DNA of 64,000 bases from an uncultured Pirellulales bacterium (GTDB lineage Bacteria; Planctomycetota; Planctomycetia; Pirellulales; Thermoguttaceae), in assembly GCA_938015445.1 (NCBI GenBank), contig CALLPE010000011.1:117274-181273 (forward strand), read 5' to 3'. The notes beneath the pieces were generated by a model. That model did not search any database, was not told the origin of the DNA, and saw only the letters and a list, made by a program, of their open reading frames with translations. A program made the position numbers and the translations under genes. This document shows, one piece after another, positions 54,175 through 63,574 of this stretch (positions are counted from its first letter, which is position 1; each line of letters opens with the position of its first letter).

Positions 54175-57100
54175 TTACTTGGGGCTTTTCTGCTGGTGCT
54201 GTTCCCGCTCGTCGGTGAAGTGAAAACGAAATGCCTCGTGCTGGCCGAGCACTTCGATGCGTCGGCCCTCCGGGTCGTAGTTGATCAGGCTTTGCTGCGA
54301 AAATCGTCCGGGCACTTCTCTTTCAACTAGAACCACACCGGTGCGTTTGTCGATGCACATCAGCTTGGTCAGTTGTTGGTAGGAAAGGCCGCGGCGGACC
54401 ATGGCCGACAGTTCGAACACCACGAGCGGGATGTCTGTCGGGCCTCCCAGCCGCAGTCCGCACTGCGACAGCTCTACCGACCAGCGGAGCCGCCCGGAGG
54501 TAGCCTCGATCCCGTATGCCATCCCCTCGATAGGCACGGTGTTTCCCGCCGCCGAAGCCACCGCCGCAAAGCCGTGGTTGACGATCACCACGTACTGGCC
54601 GAACGCATTATGTACGATCAGGTCGCGCAACTGAGGAGGGGAATCGAGCTGGGCGGAGCAGAGCAGTCGGCCGCTGGGCAAAGCGACGATTTCTAACCGG
54701 CCCTGCTCGTCGCACACGGCCACTTCCTGAGGACTGATCGGCCAGGCTTTCGGCCCACTTTCATATTTGCGCTGCCACAGGTACTTGCCCTCCAGGGGAT
54801 CGTACAAGCCAAGCGTACCCGTCCGCTGCGCGGTTTCCCATGTAACAATTTGCGTTCCCAGGGTCCACATGCGCTGCTCGGCCGGGGGGACGATGCACCG
54901 GGCGATGGTGCGGCCGTCGAGCATATCGAGCAGTTCGGCCTCGCTGCCGTCTTTGGATGCGACCACCAGTCGGCGCCCGTCGCCGAACAGTCCAGCGGCC
55001 GCAGGCATCTCGTCGCGCACCCAAAGTACCTCTCCGGTCAGCGGGTCCAAGGCCATGAGTTTCCTGTTAGTCAGAAGGCACACAGCCTCTGGGCTGACAG
55101 CTATCGGCAGTCCTCCCGAGGCCGGCATGGCAAACAGCCCCGAACCGCGAGCTACCGCCCAGATGACCCCAAGTCCCATCGGCTGCTCGGCGCCCAGCGT
55201 CCGCCACCACAGCGTTTTGGCGCCGTCGGGCAGATCATCGCCGACTTGCACCACGTGCATTTGACTGCCCACAAAAGCGACAACAAGCCGGCCGAGCGTA
55301 TACACCTGAGAATACATCGAAGCCGCCGGGAAATACGCCATTCCCGCCCCGCGTTCAAACTGCACTTTTGCCCGCTGCCGGCCGTGCGCGTCTACCAGCG
55401 TCATCGACATCGTCGCACTGAGCATAGCATGGCTTACCGGTCTTCCAGGGGAATCCTCCACCGGAACCACCGTCGCCCACATTTCCTGGACGCTCGATGT
55501 TTGGCGTCCGCCTGCCAGGGCCTCGATGTACACTTTGCCGTCGGGCCACATCGGCGGGGCGTCGAGCAGCTTGCGCACCGGGTCATCTGCCGGCAGCATG
55601 ACTACCAGCTCGCGGCCGGTCTTGCCGTCGAGGCAAACTTCGTCGGGCCACCGTTCCAGCAAGAAGCGATACACCTGGGCGGCATCCAGCGTCTGGCCGT
55701 TATCGCGCAACAACGATGCCAGCAGCGCCGCGGCGGCGCGTTGCTGTTCGGGCTGGCCGTTGGAAAACAGTTGGCGAAGCAGCAATTCGGCCCGCAAAGG
55801 CTCCTTCTCCGCTAGTTGTCTGGCTTGTTGCAGCCGCAAGCTCTCGGCAGCCCTGTGCCAGCCGAGAAAAGCGAGCATTCGCGGCTCCCGCAAGTGCGCG
55901 GTAATCAACTCATCCAGCGCCGCTTGCTGCGAGGAATCGGCGGCAGCATAGGTGGCCGCCAACTCCGCGGCCCAGAACCGGTCGCGGCGCACGCGACGCA
56001 AAGACTCCGCCGGCCTCAGTTCGCTCGGTCTGCTTTCAGCAGCGGCGGCAGATAGATACGCTTCTATGGCGGCCTTGCTTTCGCCGTGTGCCCGCAGCGC
56101 ACCGGCCCAGACCAAAATCGCCGCCTGGAACTGCTCGGTCTTTTCCAGCAGCGGCCAGGCACGGGGAACCAACTTGTGGAAGCTGTCGTAATCGTCGCGC
56201 AAACCCTGGCGGATGGCATCCACCAGCAAGAGCCGCGCCGTGTCGCTCGGCGCAAGCCTCAGTGCGCGCAACAGATGCTCGAAGGCTTCGGCCGGCCGGT
56301 TGTCGGCCAGCAAGGCAGCGCTGTATTCGGTCAGCAAATCGGCGTCCTCCGGCCGTTGTTGCAGCGCCGTCTCCAGCCGCTGCAATCGCGCGCCGACGAA
56401 CTCCAAGCGTACCAGTCCCTCGATATTGATGGAAACTGCCCCAGCAGGGAAGGCCACCACATCGCCCACGGGCAGTTCGTCCCAGGTGCGGCACTGGGCG
56501 ATCAGTTTTCCGCTGCGGATGTCCACGATCAGCAAGTCGCCGGTACTGAGCGGAAGATGAAAGCGGTTGGCAGCTATGATGCCGCGTCCGCCTGGGGCTG
56601 CCCCGGGAGGCAGCAGTTGTTCTTCGGGCCACGCGGGTGTTCCGTCGGAAAGCCTCAGCGCCCGCACCTCGGACCTGCCTACCAACACCACGCGCTCTGC
56701 GTCGGCGCCGCCGACGAACAGGGCATCGCGGCGCGGAACGGACCACAGCAAACGGCCGTCGCGCAAAGCGATCCCCAGCAACCGGTTGCCTTGTGCCGGT
56801 GCGATGATTGCCACCCCCGAAGCCAGCACCACGCCCGAATCCAGCCACCGCGCCGTTTGCGGAGCAGTCTGCGCCGCATCCAGCCCACGCCCGCCCAGAA
56901 TGATCTGCCGCCGTGTGGGGCCGGTTTCATCCTCCGGCAGCGTGTAAAGCCATAGCAACTGCCTGGTAAGCAGATCGATTGCTGCGAAATCGTGCTCGGA
57001 CGTTTGGCAGACCAGCACCCCTTCGGCAAACGCTGGCGTAGAGCCCTGGCGGCGCAAGGCATCGCTGGGACGATACGGCAACGGCCACAGTGCCGATCCT

Positions 57101-60063
57101 TCTGGCTTTAGCCTGGATGCTAGCACAGTCTCGCTGATCAGAGCGCCGGTGTCCGCGCGGAGTTCCAGCAGGCGGATTTCCTCGTCCATCTCTGCCAGCA
57201 CGAACAAAGCGTTTCCCAGGGGAAGTGGCGGCCCGAGAAAGAACGCACCGGCCGCAGGTTGCCAACTGTCTACCGGCCCGCCGATCTCCCATATCAGTTT
57301 GCCGGTGCGAATGTCGTACGCCGTAAGCACGTTGGCTGTTGGTCGGGCGGGTTCCGATTCCCAGCGGCGCATGCCGTTGGCGTCCAACACGGTGCGTTTG
57401 TATTGCGGCCCCAGTCCGCAAGTCAATTCCTCGACACCGAACACGTAGCGGCCGTTGCTGGTGATGGCTCCGAAAATCCCATCTTCCCACACCCGCCGGC
57501 GCACTGCGGCCGCCAACGATTGCGATGAGAGCGATTCGGCTGAGCGTCCTCCACCACCCCGACGGCTGTCAAGCAGCTCGCTCAAAGCGTCGCTGAGCAA
57601 GTTCTCCCACATCAGTTGCCCGCTGTTCACATCGACCGCTGCGATGTGACTGAGCGTGCGCGTGACGGCCGTTTGGCCCACCACCAATGCCGATATGCGC
57701 GGCACAGTAGGACGGCATTCGGCGATCTCGGCCCGACGGACTTGTTGCAGCAACTGTGCTATTTGGGAATCAGCGGTCAAGGGCATCAATATCTGACCTC
57801 GCACATGCGGCGTGTCGCCTACGGCCGACTGGCCGTCGACCTGACGGCCGAACACTTGTGCTGGTCGCGCTTGGGACTCGGCCAAGCCGAGTTTTTCTTG
57901 AAGCCAGGCAAGGGCCGCGTCTGGGCGGTCGGGCAACCGCTCCGACTTGCCGAAGACGCGCACTTCGCTTCCGCCGTGGTCGGCCAAGTTGGCCATCGCC
58001 CGCTGTGCTTCGTCCGGGCGTCCGGCACGCAACCAACAAATTGCCAACCATGCCGACAGCTCTGGTTCCAGCCGGTGGGCATCTGGAGATTGCCGACGTA
58101 GCCGATCGAGCATCGCCGCCGCTTGGGGCGCCCGTCCGCGCGACAGCCCTGCCAACGCCGTCAGCAATGCCGCTTCGTCAGCAGCCTCGGTGCCGAGGTA
58201 TTTTTCGGCCACAGCGTACACAGCCGCCAGGTCGCCGGCGCCGAGGGCAGCGTTCAGCTCGTGCCGGGCGAGGTCCTCGCAATGAATGCGCAACATGCGC
58301 AACCCTTCGGCCGGCAACGAGCCGACCAGCCGCAAGGCCTCGCTCTTGGTGAAGCGGAAAAGCCCCAGGCCGCTCTCCGGCTGGAAGGCCGCGTTTTCCG
58401 GCTGGCTAAGGATGCGCAGCAGGATGGCCACCGCTGCTGCAAAATCGCGCCGCGCCAGCAGTTCTTCTGCCGCACGGAGCAAGTTGACTGTGTTGCGCTC
58501 GGCCAACACTACGGTATGCTCTTGTGGGGCCACCGCCAGCGGTCTGGGCGGCTGCGCGGCACCGCGCGGCAAAGCAGAAAATGGCGCAAGAATAGTAACT
58601 TTAGCCTGCTGCGACTTGTATTGTGCCGGTAAAGGGGGAAGCGGATTCCGGGTGACATAATCGGCCCAGCGGGCCAGCGCCTTTTCGCGCGTTTGGTCAT
58701 CCATCCGCAGCGACGGCAGACCCAAGCTGTGCTGGGGATTTTTCCTTATTTGATCGAAGGCCGCCTTGGCCTGCTGAAGCCCGTATTGCTCGAAATCCTG
58801 CTCGGTCAAATACACCAGCCAAGCCAGCGCCAAGTCGCGAATTTGCACCGACCACCCACCGACTCCTGGCCGCCCGGCAACGGTAATCACCGGTTCGTCG
58901 CACTCCAACAAGCGCTCCAAAGCAGCAGCGTGTTTCATACCTCCCACCAAGGCCAAGGCTTTCGTGGCCTCTAAGACCAACTGCTGCCGAAAATGGCCCG
59001 ATATCGGCGGCTCGTTCCGCTGACAGGTCAATACCACTTCGAAGGCCCAGGGCAGAGCCTCCTCCAGTTTGTATTTCTCGATCAAGGCGACTTTTGGCGG
59101 AAGCAGTTCTATGTGTTCAGGCGTTTCGAGCCATAAGCGGAGCAGGCGCTTAAGCGGACTGCGATGCTTGTGCGAACTGAGGTAGTTCACACACGGCTGC
59201 GACGATAACACCGTAATAACGCTCCGCAGAACTCCGATGCGCGCTATGTTGTGGTAAAGGTGCGGCTGAACGTCCGGGTGCGTGAGCACAAAAAGCAGCA
59301 CAGCCATCCGCGGCGCGTCGGTGCTGATTCCTTGAAGGCCGCCCAGGCCCCGGAAAAACGCCTCTACGTCTGTGCCTGGCGGCAGTGGTTGAACTGGCAA
59401 GCCTCGCGCAGTGCCACTGTCGCTTAGCCGCGCGAAGAGCAACTCGCCGGCCAGTTTCGGCTTGGTCTCGAGCATTTCTAGCACTGGGCTTTCGGCCCGA
59501 TACATATCGGCGAACAGTTCGCGCGCCGCCGCATCCGAGCCAACCAGGCGACTGAACATCCGCCAACCGGGCAGCGGCGAATCGAACGCCTCTTCCTTAC
59601 CCGCTACGAAAGCCGCCAAACGTCGCTCGGTATCAGTCTCCAACACCTCGATCAGCAGCCGGCGACACTGGCGGCGTACATGAGCATCAGGGTGTTGCAG
59701 CCCGGCCCTCAGCGCATCGACGGCTTTAGAGCCAAGCGCGCGCAACGCCGCCGCGGCTTGGCTTCTTTGGTGCCAACTGTCGTGGCCCAGTCGCTCGACC
59801 AGCTCGGCCGCCGGCGATTTGGCGGTGCTGTCCTGCGCAGCGGCTGGAGACGAGCCGCCGGCAGAGCCCGCGCCGGCTTGGGACTCCGGCTGGGACTGTA
59901 CCGAAATGTCGAGGCGCAGCCCGGATGCATCAGTCTCGGCTGCGCGAGTCTCGGTTGCAAAGGTCCCGGTTGCACTCAAGTGCCCCGAAATGCAGGACAC
60001 AAGCACTCCAGTAACACACAACAGCACGGAGCAAGCAGCACCTTTTGGCCAGCAGTTGTGCAT
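54175..60063 (-). CDS. Giant secreted PQQ-type beta-propeller / TPR / HEAT protein
   Basis: A 1962-residue protein. Signal peptide in the first 27 residues (CSVLLCVTGVLVSC; the Cys could be lipidated). Residues about 85-160 look like HEAT repeats (WHQRSQAAAALRALGSKAVD, HVRRQCRRLLIEVLE). A middle helical part (about 530-720) is TPR-like. Two PQQ-like beta-propeller regions follow: around 780-1200 (LTAYDIRTGKLIWEIGGPVD, AIDLLTRQLLWLYTLPEDET, GIALRDGRLLWSVPRRDA) and around 1600-1940 (LMALDPLTGEVLWVRDEMPA, GLYDPLEGKYLWQRKYES, YGIEATSGRLRWSVELSQ), separated by a TPR stretch (DADLLTEYSAALLADNRPAE). Probably a large periplasmic scaffold or binding protein; no enzyme activity is implied. ATG 60063 follows AAGGGG by eight bases. 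Confidence 0.87.
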   Translation of the reverse strand: MHNCWPKGAACSVLLCVTGVLVSCISGHLSATGTFATETRAAETDASGLRLDISVQSQPESQAGAGSAGGSSPAAAQDSTAKSPAAELVERLGHDSWHQRSQAAAALRALGSKAVDALRAGLQHPDAHVRRQCRRLLIEVLETDTERRLAAFVAGKEEAFDSPLPGWRMFSRLVGSDAAARELFADMYRAESPVLEMLETKPKLAGELLFARLSDSGTARGLPVQPLPPGTDVEAFFRGLGGLQGISTDAPRMAVLLFVLTHPDVQPHLYHNIARIGVLRSVITVLSSQPCVNYLSSHKHRSPLKRLLRLWLETPEHIELLPPKVALIEKYKLEEALPWAFEVVLTCQRNEPPISGHFRQQLVLEATKALALVGGMKHAAALERLLECDEPVITVAGRPGVGGWSVQIRDLALAWLVYLTEQDFEQYGLQQAKAAFDQIRKNPQHSLGLPSLRMDDQTREKALARWADYVTRNPLPPLPAQYKSQQAKVTILAPFSALPRGAAQPPRPLAVAPQEHTVVLAERNTVNLLRAAEELLARRDFAAAVAILLRILSQPENAAFQPESGLGLFRFTKSEALRLVGSLPAEGLRMLRIHCEDLARHELNAALGAGDLAAVYAVAEKYLGTEAADEAALLTALAGLSRGRAPQAAAMLDRLRRQSPDAHRLEPELSAWLAICWLRAGRPDEAQRAMANLADHGGSEVRVFGKSERLPDRPDAALAWLQEKLGLAESQARPAQVFGRQVDGQSAVGDTPHVRGQILMPLTADSQIAQLLQQVRRAEIAECRPTVPRISALVVGQTAVTRTLSHIAAVDVNSGQLMWENLLSDALSELLDSRRGGGGRSAESLSSQSLAAAVRRRVWEDGIFGAITSNGRYVFGVEELTCGLGPQYKRTVLDANGMRRWESEPARPTANVLTAYDIRTGKLIWEIGGPVDSWQPAAGAFFLGPPLPLGNALFVLAEMDEEIRLLELRADTGALISETVLASRLKPEGSALWPLPYRPSDALRRQGSTPAFAEGVLVCQTSEHDFAAIDLLTRQLLWLYTLPEDETGPTRRQIILGGRGLDAAQTAPQTARWLDSGVVLASGVAIIAPAQGNRLLGIALRDGRLLWSVPRRDALFVGGADAERVVLVGRSEVRALRLSDGTPAWPEEQLLPPGAAPGGRGIIAANRFHLPLSTGDLLIVDIRSGKLIAQCRTWDELPVGDVVAFPAGAVSINIEGLVRLEFVGARLQRLETALQQRPEDADLLTEYSAALLADNRPAEAFEHLLRALRLAPSDTARLLLVDAIRQGLRDDYDSFHKLVPRAWPLLEKTEQFQAAILVWAGALRAHGESKAAIEAYLSAAAAESRPSELRPAESLRRVRRDRFWAAELAATYAAADSSQQAALDELITAHLREPRMLAFLGWHRAAESLRLQQARQLAEKEPLRAELLLRQLFSNGQPEQQRAAAALLASLLRDNGQTLDAAQVYRFLLERWPDEVCLDGKTGRELVVMLPADDPVRKLLDAPPMWPDGKVYIEALAGGRQTSSVQEMWATVVPVEDSPGRPVSHAMLSATMSMTLVDAHGRQRAKVQFERGAGMAYFPAASMYSQVYTLGRLVVAFVGSQMHVVQVGDDLPDGAKTLWWRTLGAEQPMGLGVIWAVARGSGLFAMPASGGLPIAVSPEAVCLLTNRKLMALDPLTGEVLWVRDEMPAAAGLFGDGRRLVVASKDGSEAELLDMLDGRTIARCIVPPAEQRMWTLGTQIVTWETAQRTGTLGLYDPLEGKYLWQRKYESGPKAWPISPQEVAVCDEQGRLEIVALPSGRLLCSAQLDSPPQLRDLIVHNAFGQYVVIVNHGFAAVASAAGNTVPIEGMAYGIEATSGRLRWSVELSQCGLRLGGPTDIPLVVFELSAMVRRGLSYQQLTKLMCIDKRTGVVLVEREVPGRFSQQSLINYDPEGRRIEVLGQHEAFRFHFTDEREQHQQKSPK

Positions 60064-60691
60064 TCGGTTGACCCCTTCGAGTTGTAGACCGCAGTTGCGG
60101 TCTTCGCCCGACGATATATCCATATATCCATATCCAGCGATGTGCAGACCCCGCGTCGTTGCACAAGCGCACGGGCCTGCCGGCAGTTACCTACCTGCCG
60201 GCAGTTACCTACAAGTGTAGTTATACCGCCATGTGGCTTCACGTGCAACAACTATGTGTGTTCGGCCAGTCGCGATTTACCAAGACGCCGCGGCGAGAAA
60301 AAGGAAAATTTCCCCACGATGGAGCCAACGCTACCTAGTCGGATGTGTCATACCGTTCGACTTCAGCGGCGCCTGTGCGAAGTCGGGACATTGCAGTGCA
60401 GCCAAGCGAATCGAGGGCGCTTTCCAGCAAATCGTCCCCGCCGACGTCGCGCATTGGCGACCGGAAACTTACCAGTCGGCAGAAGCCAAAAACTAGTGCT
60501 TCCCTCGCGCCGTCACAGCGGCGAACATCTATCGGCCGGTGAGGCGTTTGTCCTGGCGCGCGGCCGCGCACCCACCGCTAAGTGCCCTCGGTAAAGTGCA
60601 TAAAACGCACGCCTGCGGCAGCCTACTGGACAATCAAGCCGCAGCCTACTGGACAATCAAGCGGCAGTCTATTGGAGAATCAAGCCGCAGC
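60064..60691. other. Spacer with several tandem repeats
   Basis: 628 bp without a gene. From the left: ATATATCC repeated at about 60113-60130 in the likely promoter of the giant gene, the perfect 18-bp duplication at 60176-60211, and the four-copy 23-bp array at 60618-60709. Nothing recognisable in 60215-60610. Confidence 0.6.
60176..60211. repeat. Perfect 18-bp tandem duplication
   Basis: CCTGCCGGCAGTTACCTA occurs twice head to tail (60176-60193, 60194-60211) without a mismatch. Each copy contains the palindrome TGCCGGCA. It lies about 110-150 bp upstream of the giant PQQ gene on its promoter side. Confidence 0.97.
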
Positions 60692-60709
60692 CTACTGGAG
60701 GACCAGCAC
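60618..60709. repeat. Four-copy 23-bp tandem array overlapping a gene end
   Basis: Copies at 60618-60640, 60641-60663, 60664-60686 and 60687-60709; the first two differ only in the last base, the third by three changes, the fourth matches in its first 13 bases. The fourth copy includes the last codons and stop of the 960-residue protein gene (stop at 60692-60694, minus strand), so the array appears to have grown out of the gene end into the spacer. Confidence 0.93.
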
Positions 60710-63574
60710 GTCCCCTTCTTCCAGTCGGGGCAAACGGACGACTAGCCAGGCGCCATCGGTGGAAAACTCGAGCTGTCGGCTCAACATGCAAGAGGTGACT
60801 TTTTCGACTTTGCCCGCACTACGGATGCGAATCGTCAAGTCTTCGATCGGCAGATGCGTCGCCACCGGCTGGCGCCGGTCTGCTGCCGATTCCGCCGCTG
60901 TTACCCCATAAGCCCAATTGGCCAACGTTACCGCCTTTGACGTGCCGCGCGGCGATTGCAGCAGCACTCCCTCGACCAGCGGATCGGAAGCGTCCACCAC
61001 CGGCTGTGTCAGTTCCACGGCCGGGGCGACGACGAAGCTGCGCCGCAGTGGGTCGAAATCGCGCCGCATGTTGTAATCCGACCGGCGAACCGTTGCGCTG
61101 TATTCCAAGCCAGGATAGAACCCGACCACGATTGCCTGGCCTTTGCCAAACCGATTTCGCACCACTGCCGGGGTGCCGTCGGCGAACTGGGCGAGCACCT
61201 CGGCCGAAGCGGCGGGCCGGAGCACTTCGCGCCCCACCACCAGCGCAAACCCACCGCCCGTTAACCCAGCCGGAGACTTTCCCGCCTGCCACTTCCAGCC
61301 CGGCTCCGCCGCTTTGACGGTGCGCATAGCGTCGCTGCGAGCAGGCTTCAACATGCGTCGCGGCTCGTCGTACGCTTCAAGCGCCGTGGCCCCGTAAAGC
61401 TGCACTTGGTACCACATCTGCGGCTCCTGGCGGTCTTGCAGACCCAGCACCGGTTGCAGCACGTCCAACGGCCGATTGGCCTCGTCCCGGGCCAAGCCCC
61501 AGCCGCTGGTGTACAGCGTGCCGCCTTGTTCCACGTAGCGCCGCAAGGCTGCGGCTGCCGTGCGGGTGATATGCGAACCGTTGACGTAGATGACGCGGTA
61601 TCGCGACAAATCGGTCAGCAGTAACGCTTCATCCAACGGATCGACCGACAAGTGCGCGTGTTGCAATGCCGTGTACACCCATTTGGCGTTTTCCCAAGCG
61701 GCCGTCAGATGCGGCGGATCTCCGCAGAGGTTCATCCAGCGCTGGGTGGTTTCGGGCTTCACGATGGCAATTTCTGCCGGTACAGCCCAAGTGGAACCGT
61801 ACAGTGCGTCTTCGGCTTTGCCCAACAGGTGGGCGGCCTTGCTGGTCAGGGCCAGCGTGTCCCAGGACTGCGAGAAGCTGTCGCCTTTGGTGTAGTCGGG
61901 GCCGTAGGTGTACCAGTAGATCATGGTGTTTCCACGGCTGACGGCCGAGAGCATACGCTGCACCGGCGCGCCGCGATGCGGTTTGATGTAAATCCCCCGC
62001 CCGATCCCCATGCTCTGGCCCACTACCCGCTGCACATCGCACAAATAGCTGTCCCAGCTCCATACCCGTGGGTCCCGGTTGGAGGTTTCGTAAACTATGG
62101 CGTTGTCGGCGTAGCGGTAAAAGTCGAAGAACTCCAGGCTGTGTCCGCGCATCAGGAACGTATTGCCCCGTAAGGCGAAGCTGTACAGCCACGGCTGCTG
62201 GGCGGTTTTTCTCTCGTCCGCGCTGCTGCGCTGGGCTTGGCGTTTGACTTGGTTAGCGTTGGCAAACGCCCGGCGCAGCGGAGTAAACAGCTTGGCAGTG
62301 GCATAGTTGTTGAAGTCGCGGGTGTAATACGCAGCCAGAGCAGCGCCGGGGTCCTCAAGCCACGGCCGCGGACCGGTGGTGGTGGTTACATCCAGCGGAT
62401 GCACTTCTTCCCAAGCGGATTTGCCAAAATCTTTCGGCGAAAGCCCCTTGACGGCCAAATACTGGCGGAACGCCCCAGTGCAGTGCGGACACGTGACCGG
62501 ATGCGCCTTGCCCTCCGGCGCCAGATCGAATACCGACCCGATTTCATCGACAGTCAATCCCCACAGTTCTTCCACCGGCATTCCGAGCGCGTTGTTCAAG
62601 GCTACCTCCACCGCTTCGCGTGTCCGCTGAGCCACACCCGGCGCGAACGGGCAGCCGGCTTCAGGCTCGGCCGGTCGGTCGGGGCGATGTCGGGGGACGG
62701 GAAACCCCATCACCCCGATCTCCGCTGCCCGGCGAAAATCCCCCACCACTGGATCGCCGCGGCGCATAGCCTCCAACAGCAGACGCGGTGCGTCCCGCAA
62801 CCCGTTGACCCCCAATTGTCGCAACGCCCTTAACTCGGCGAACGTCACTGCCGGGTTGGTAGTCCGCACCGCGTATCCGTGGCCTTGACCGTATCCCCCG
62901 ATATTGTTGATCAGCACATATTTCTTCGGCAGCGGCCACGAAGCCCAAGGCAGACTTTCCAGATACTCAGCCCGCCGCTGGGCGTACTCCAACACCCCGC
63001 TCAGTTCTTGGAGGAACTCCGTCGAGCCGGGCGTGACTTCGCCTACCAGCCGGTACGCAGGAATGACGATCGTCGCCGTGCCCCCGTGGGGACCTTCCTC
63101 CACGAAGCTCTTGACGGTCTTATCCTCATAGGAAAACTCGAACTCGAACTGTACATCAGTTGAGTAATCTGTCAGTTCGCGAGTAACGCGGTCCTTGACC
63201 CGCCCGGAACGCCCGGCGGTGACCGTCAGGAACAGCTTTGCCGGGAAACGACCTTTGACCAGCGATGTGACCGGCAGCCACTCGGACCACTGGCCCACGG
63301 CCAGCAGATGTTTGCCGTGCTGCGGTTGCGGGCTAGCGAATATCCCGCGGATGACCTCGCCGCCTTGCCCCTCGCCCCCGTAACGCCAGTGGATCTCGCT
63401 AGGCTCGGAAGGGCTAATGGCCTTGATCCGCACTCGCATCAGCAGACCGTCCGGCGCACGGTGTACCCCCCGCTCGACAGACGGGCGGTCGACCTGTTCC
63501 TGTGCCAAGGCCAATAGCCGGCCAGAAAACCAGCAACACCCCATCGCCACTGCAATCAACGCCTGCCGCCACAT
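60692..63574 (-). CDS. Large secreted glycosidase-like protein with beta-galactosidase trimerisation-like domain
   Basis: A 960-residue exported protein. Signal peptide MWRQALIAVAMGCCWFSGRL ending near LAQE. The first 180 residues are beta-rich. The central part reads as a (beta/alpha)8-barrel: ALRQLGVNGLRDAPRLLLEA, MPVEELWGLTVDEIGSVFDL (a candidate acidic catalytic pair Asp-Glu), PVTCPHCTGAFRQYLAVKGL (CPHC, possible metal site), FFDFYRYADNAIVYETSN, and MIYWYTYGPDYTKGDSFSQS. Residues about 640-800 resemble the GH42-type trimerisation/glutamine amidotransferase-like fold (YRVIYVNGSHITRTAAAALR, YVEQGGTLYTSGWGLARDEA, GKGQAIVVGFYPGLEYSATV). Probably a polysaccharide-active enzyme, but no family is certain. 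ATG 63574 follows GGGAGG. The 3' end lies in a 23-bp tandem array. Confidence 0.7.
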   Translation of the reverse strand: MWRQALIAVAMGCCWFSGRLLALAQEQVDRPSVERGVHRAPDGLLMRVRIKAISPSEPSEIHWRYGGEGQGGEVIRGIFASPQPQHGKHLLAVGQWSEWLPVTSLVKGRFPAKLFLTVTAGRSGRVKDRVTRELTDYSTDVQFEFEFSYEDKTVKSFVEEGPHGGTATIVIPAYRLVGEVTPGSTEFLQELSGVLEYAQRRAEYLESLPWASWPLPKKYVLINNIGGYGQGHGYAVRTTNPAVTFAELRALRQLGVNGLRDAPRLLLEAMRRGDPVVGDFRRAAEIGVMGFPVPRHRPDRPAEPEAGCPFAPGVAQRTREAVEVALNNALGMPVEELWGLTVDEIGSVFDLAPEGKAHPVTCPHCTGAFRQYLAVKGLSPKDFGKSAWEEVHPLDVTTTTGPRPWLEDPGAALAAYYTRDFNNYATAKLFTPLRRAFANANQVKRQAQRSSADERKTAQQPWLYSFALRGNTFLMRGHSLEFFDFYRYADNAIVYETSNRDPRVWSWDSYLCDVQRVVGQSMGIGRGIYIKPHRGAPVQRMLSAVSRGNTMIYWYTYGPDYTKGDSFSQSWDTLALTSKAAHLLGKAEDALYGSTWAVPAEIAIVKPETTQRWMNLCGDPPHLTAAWENAKWVYTALQHAHLSVDPLDEALLLTDLSRYRVIYVNGSHITRTAAAALRRYVEQGGTLYTSGWGLARDEANRPLDVLQPVLGLQDRQEPQMWYQVQLYGATALEAYDEPRRMLKPARSDAMRTVKAAEPGWKWQAGKSPAGLTGGGFALVVGREVLRPAASAEVLAQFADGTPAVVRNRFGKGQAIVVGFYPGLEYSATVRRSDYNMRRDFDPLRRSFVVAPAVELTQPVVDASDPLVEGVLLQSPRGTSKAVTLANWAYGVTAAESAADRRQPVATHLPIEDLTIRIRSAGKVEKVTSCMLSRQLEFSTDGAWLVVRLPRLEEGDVLVLQ

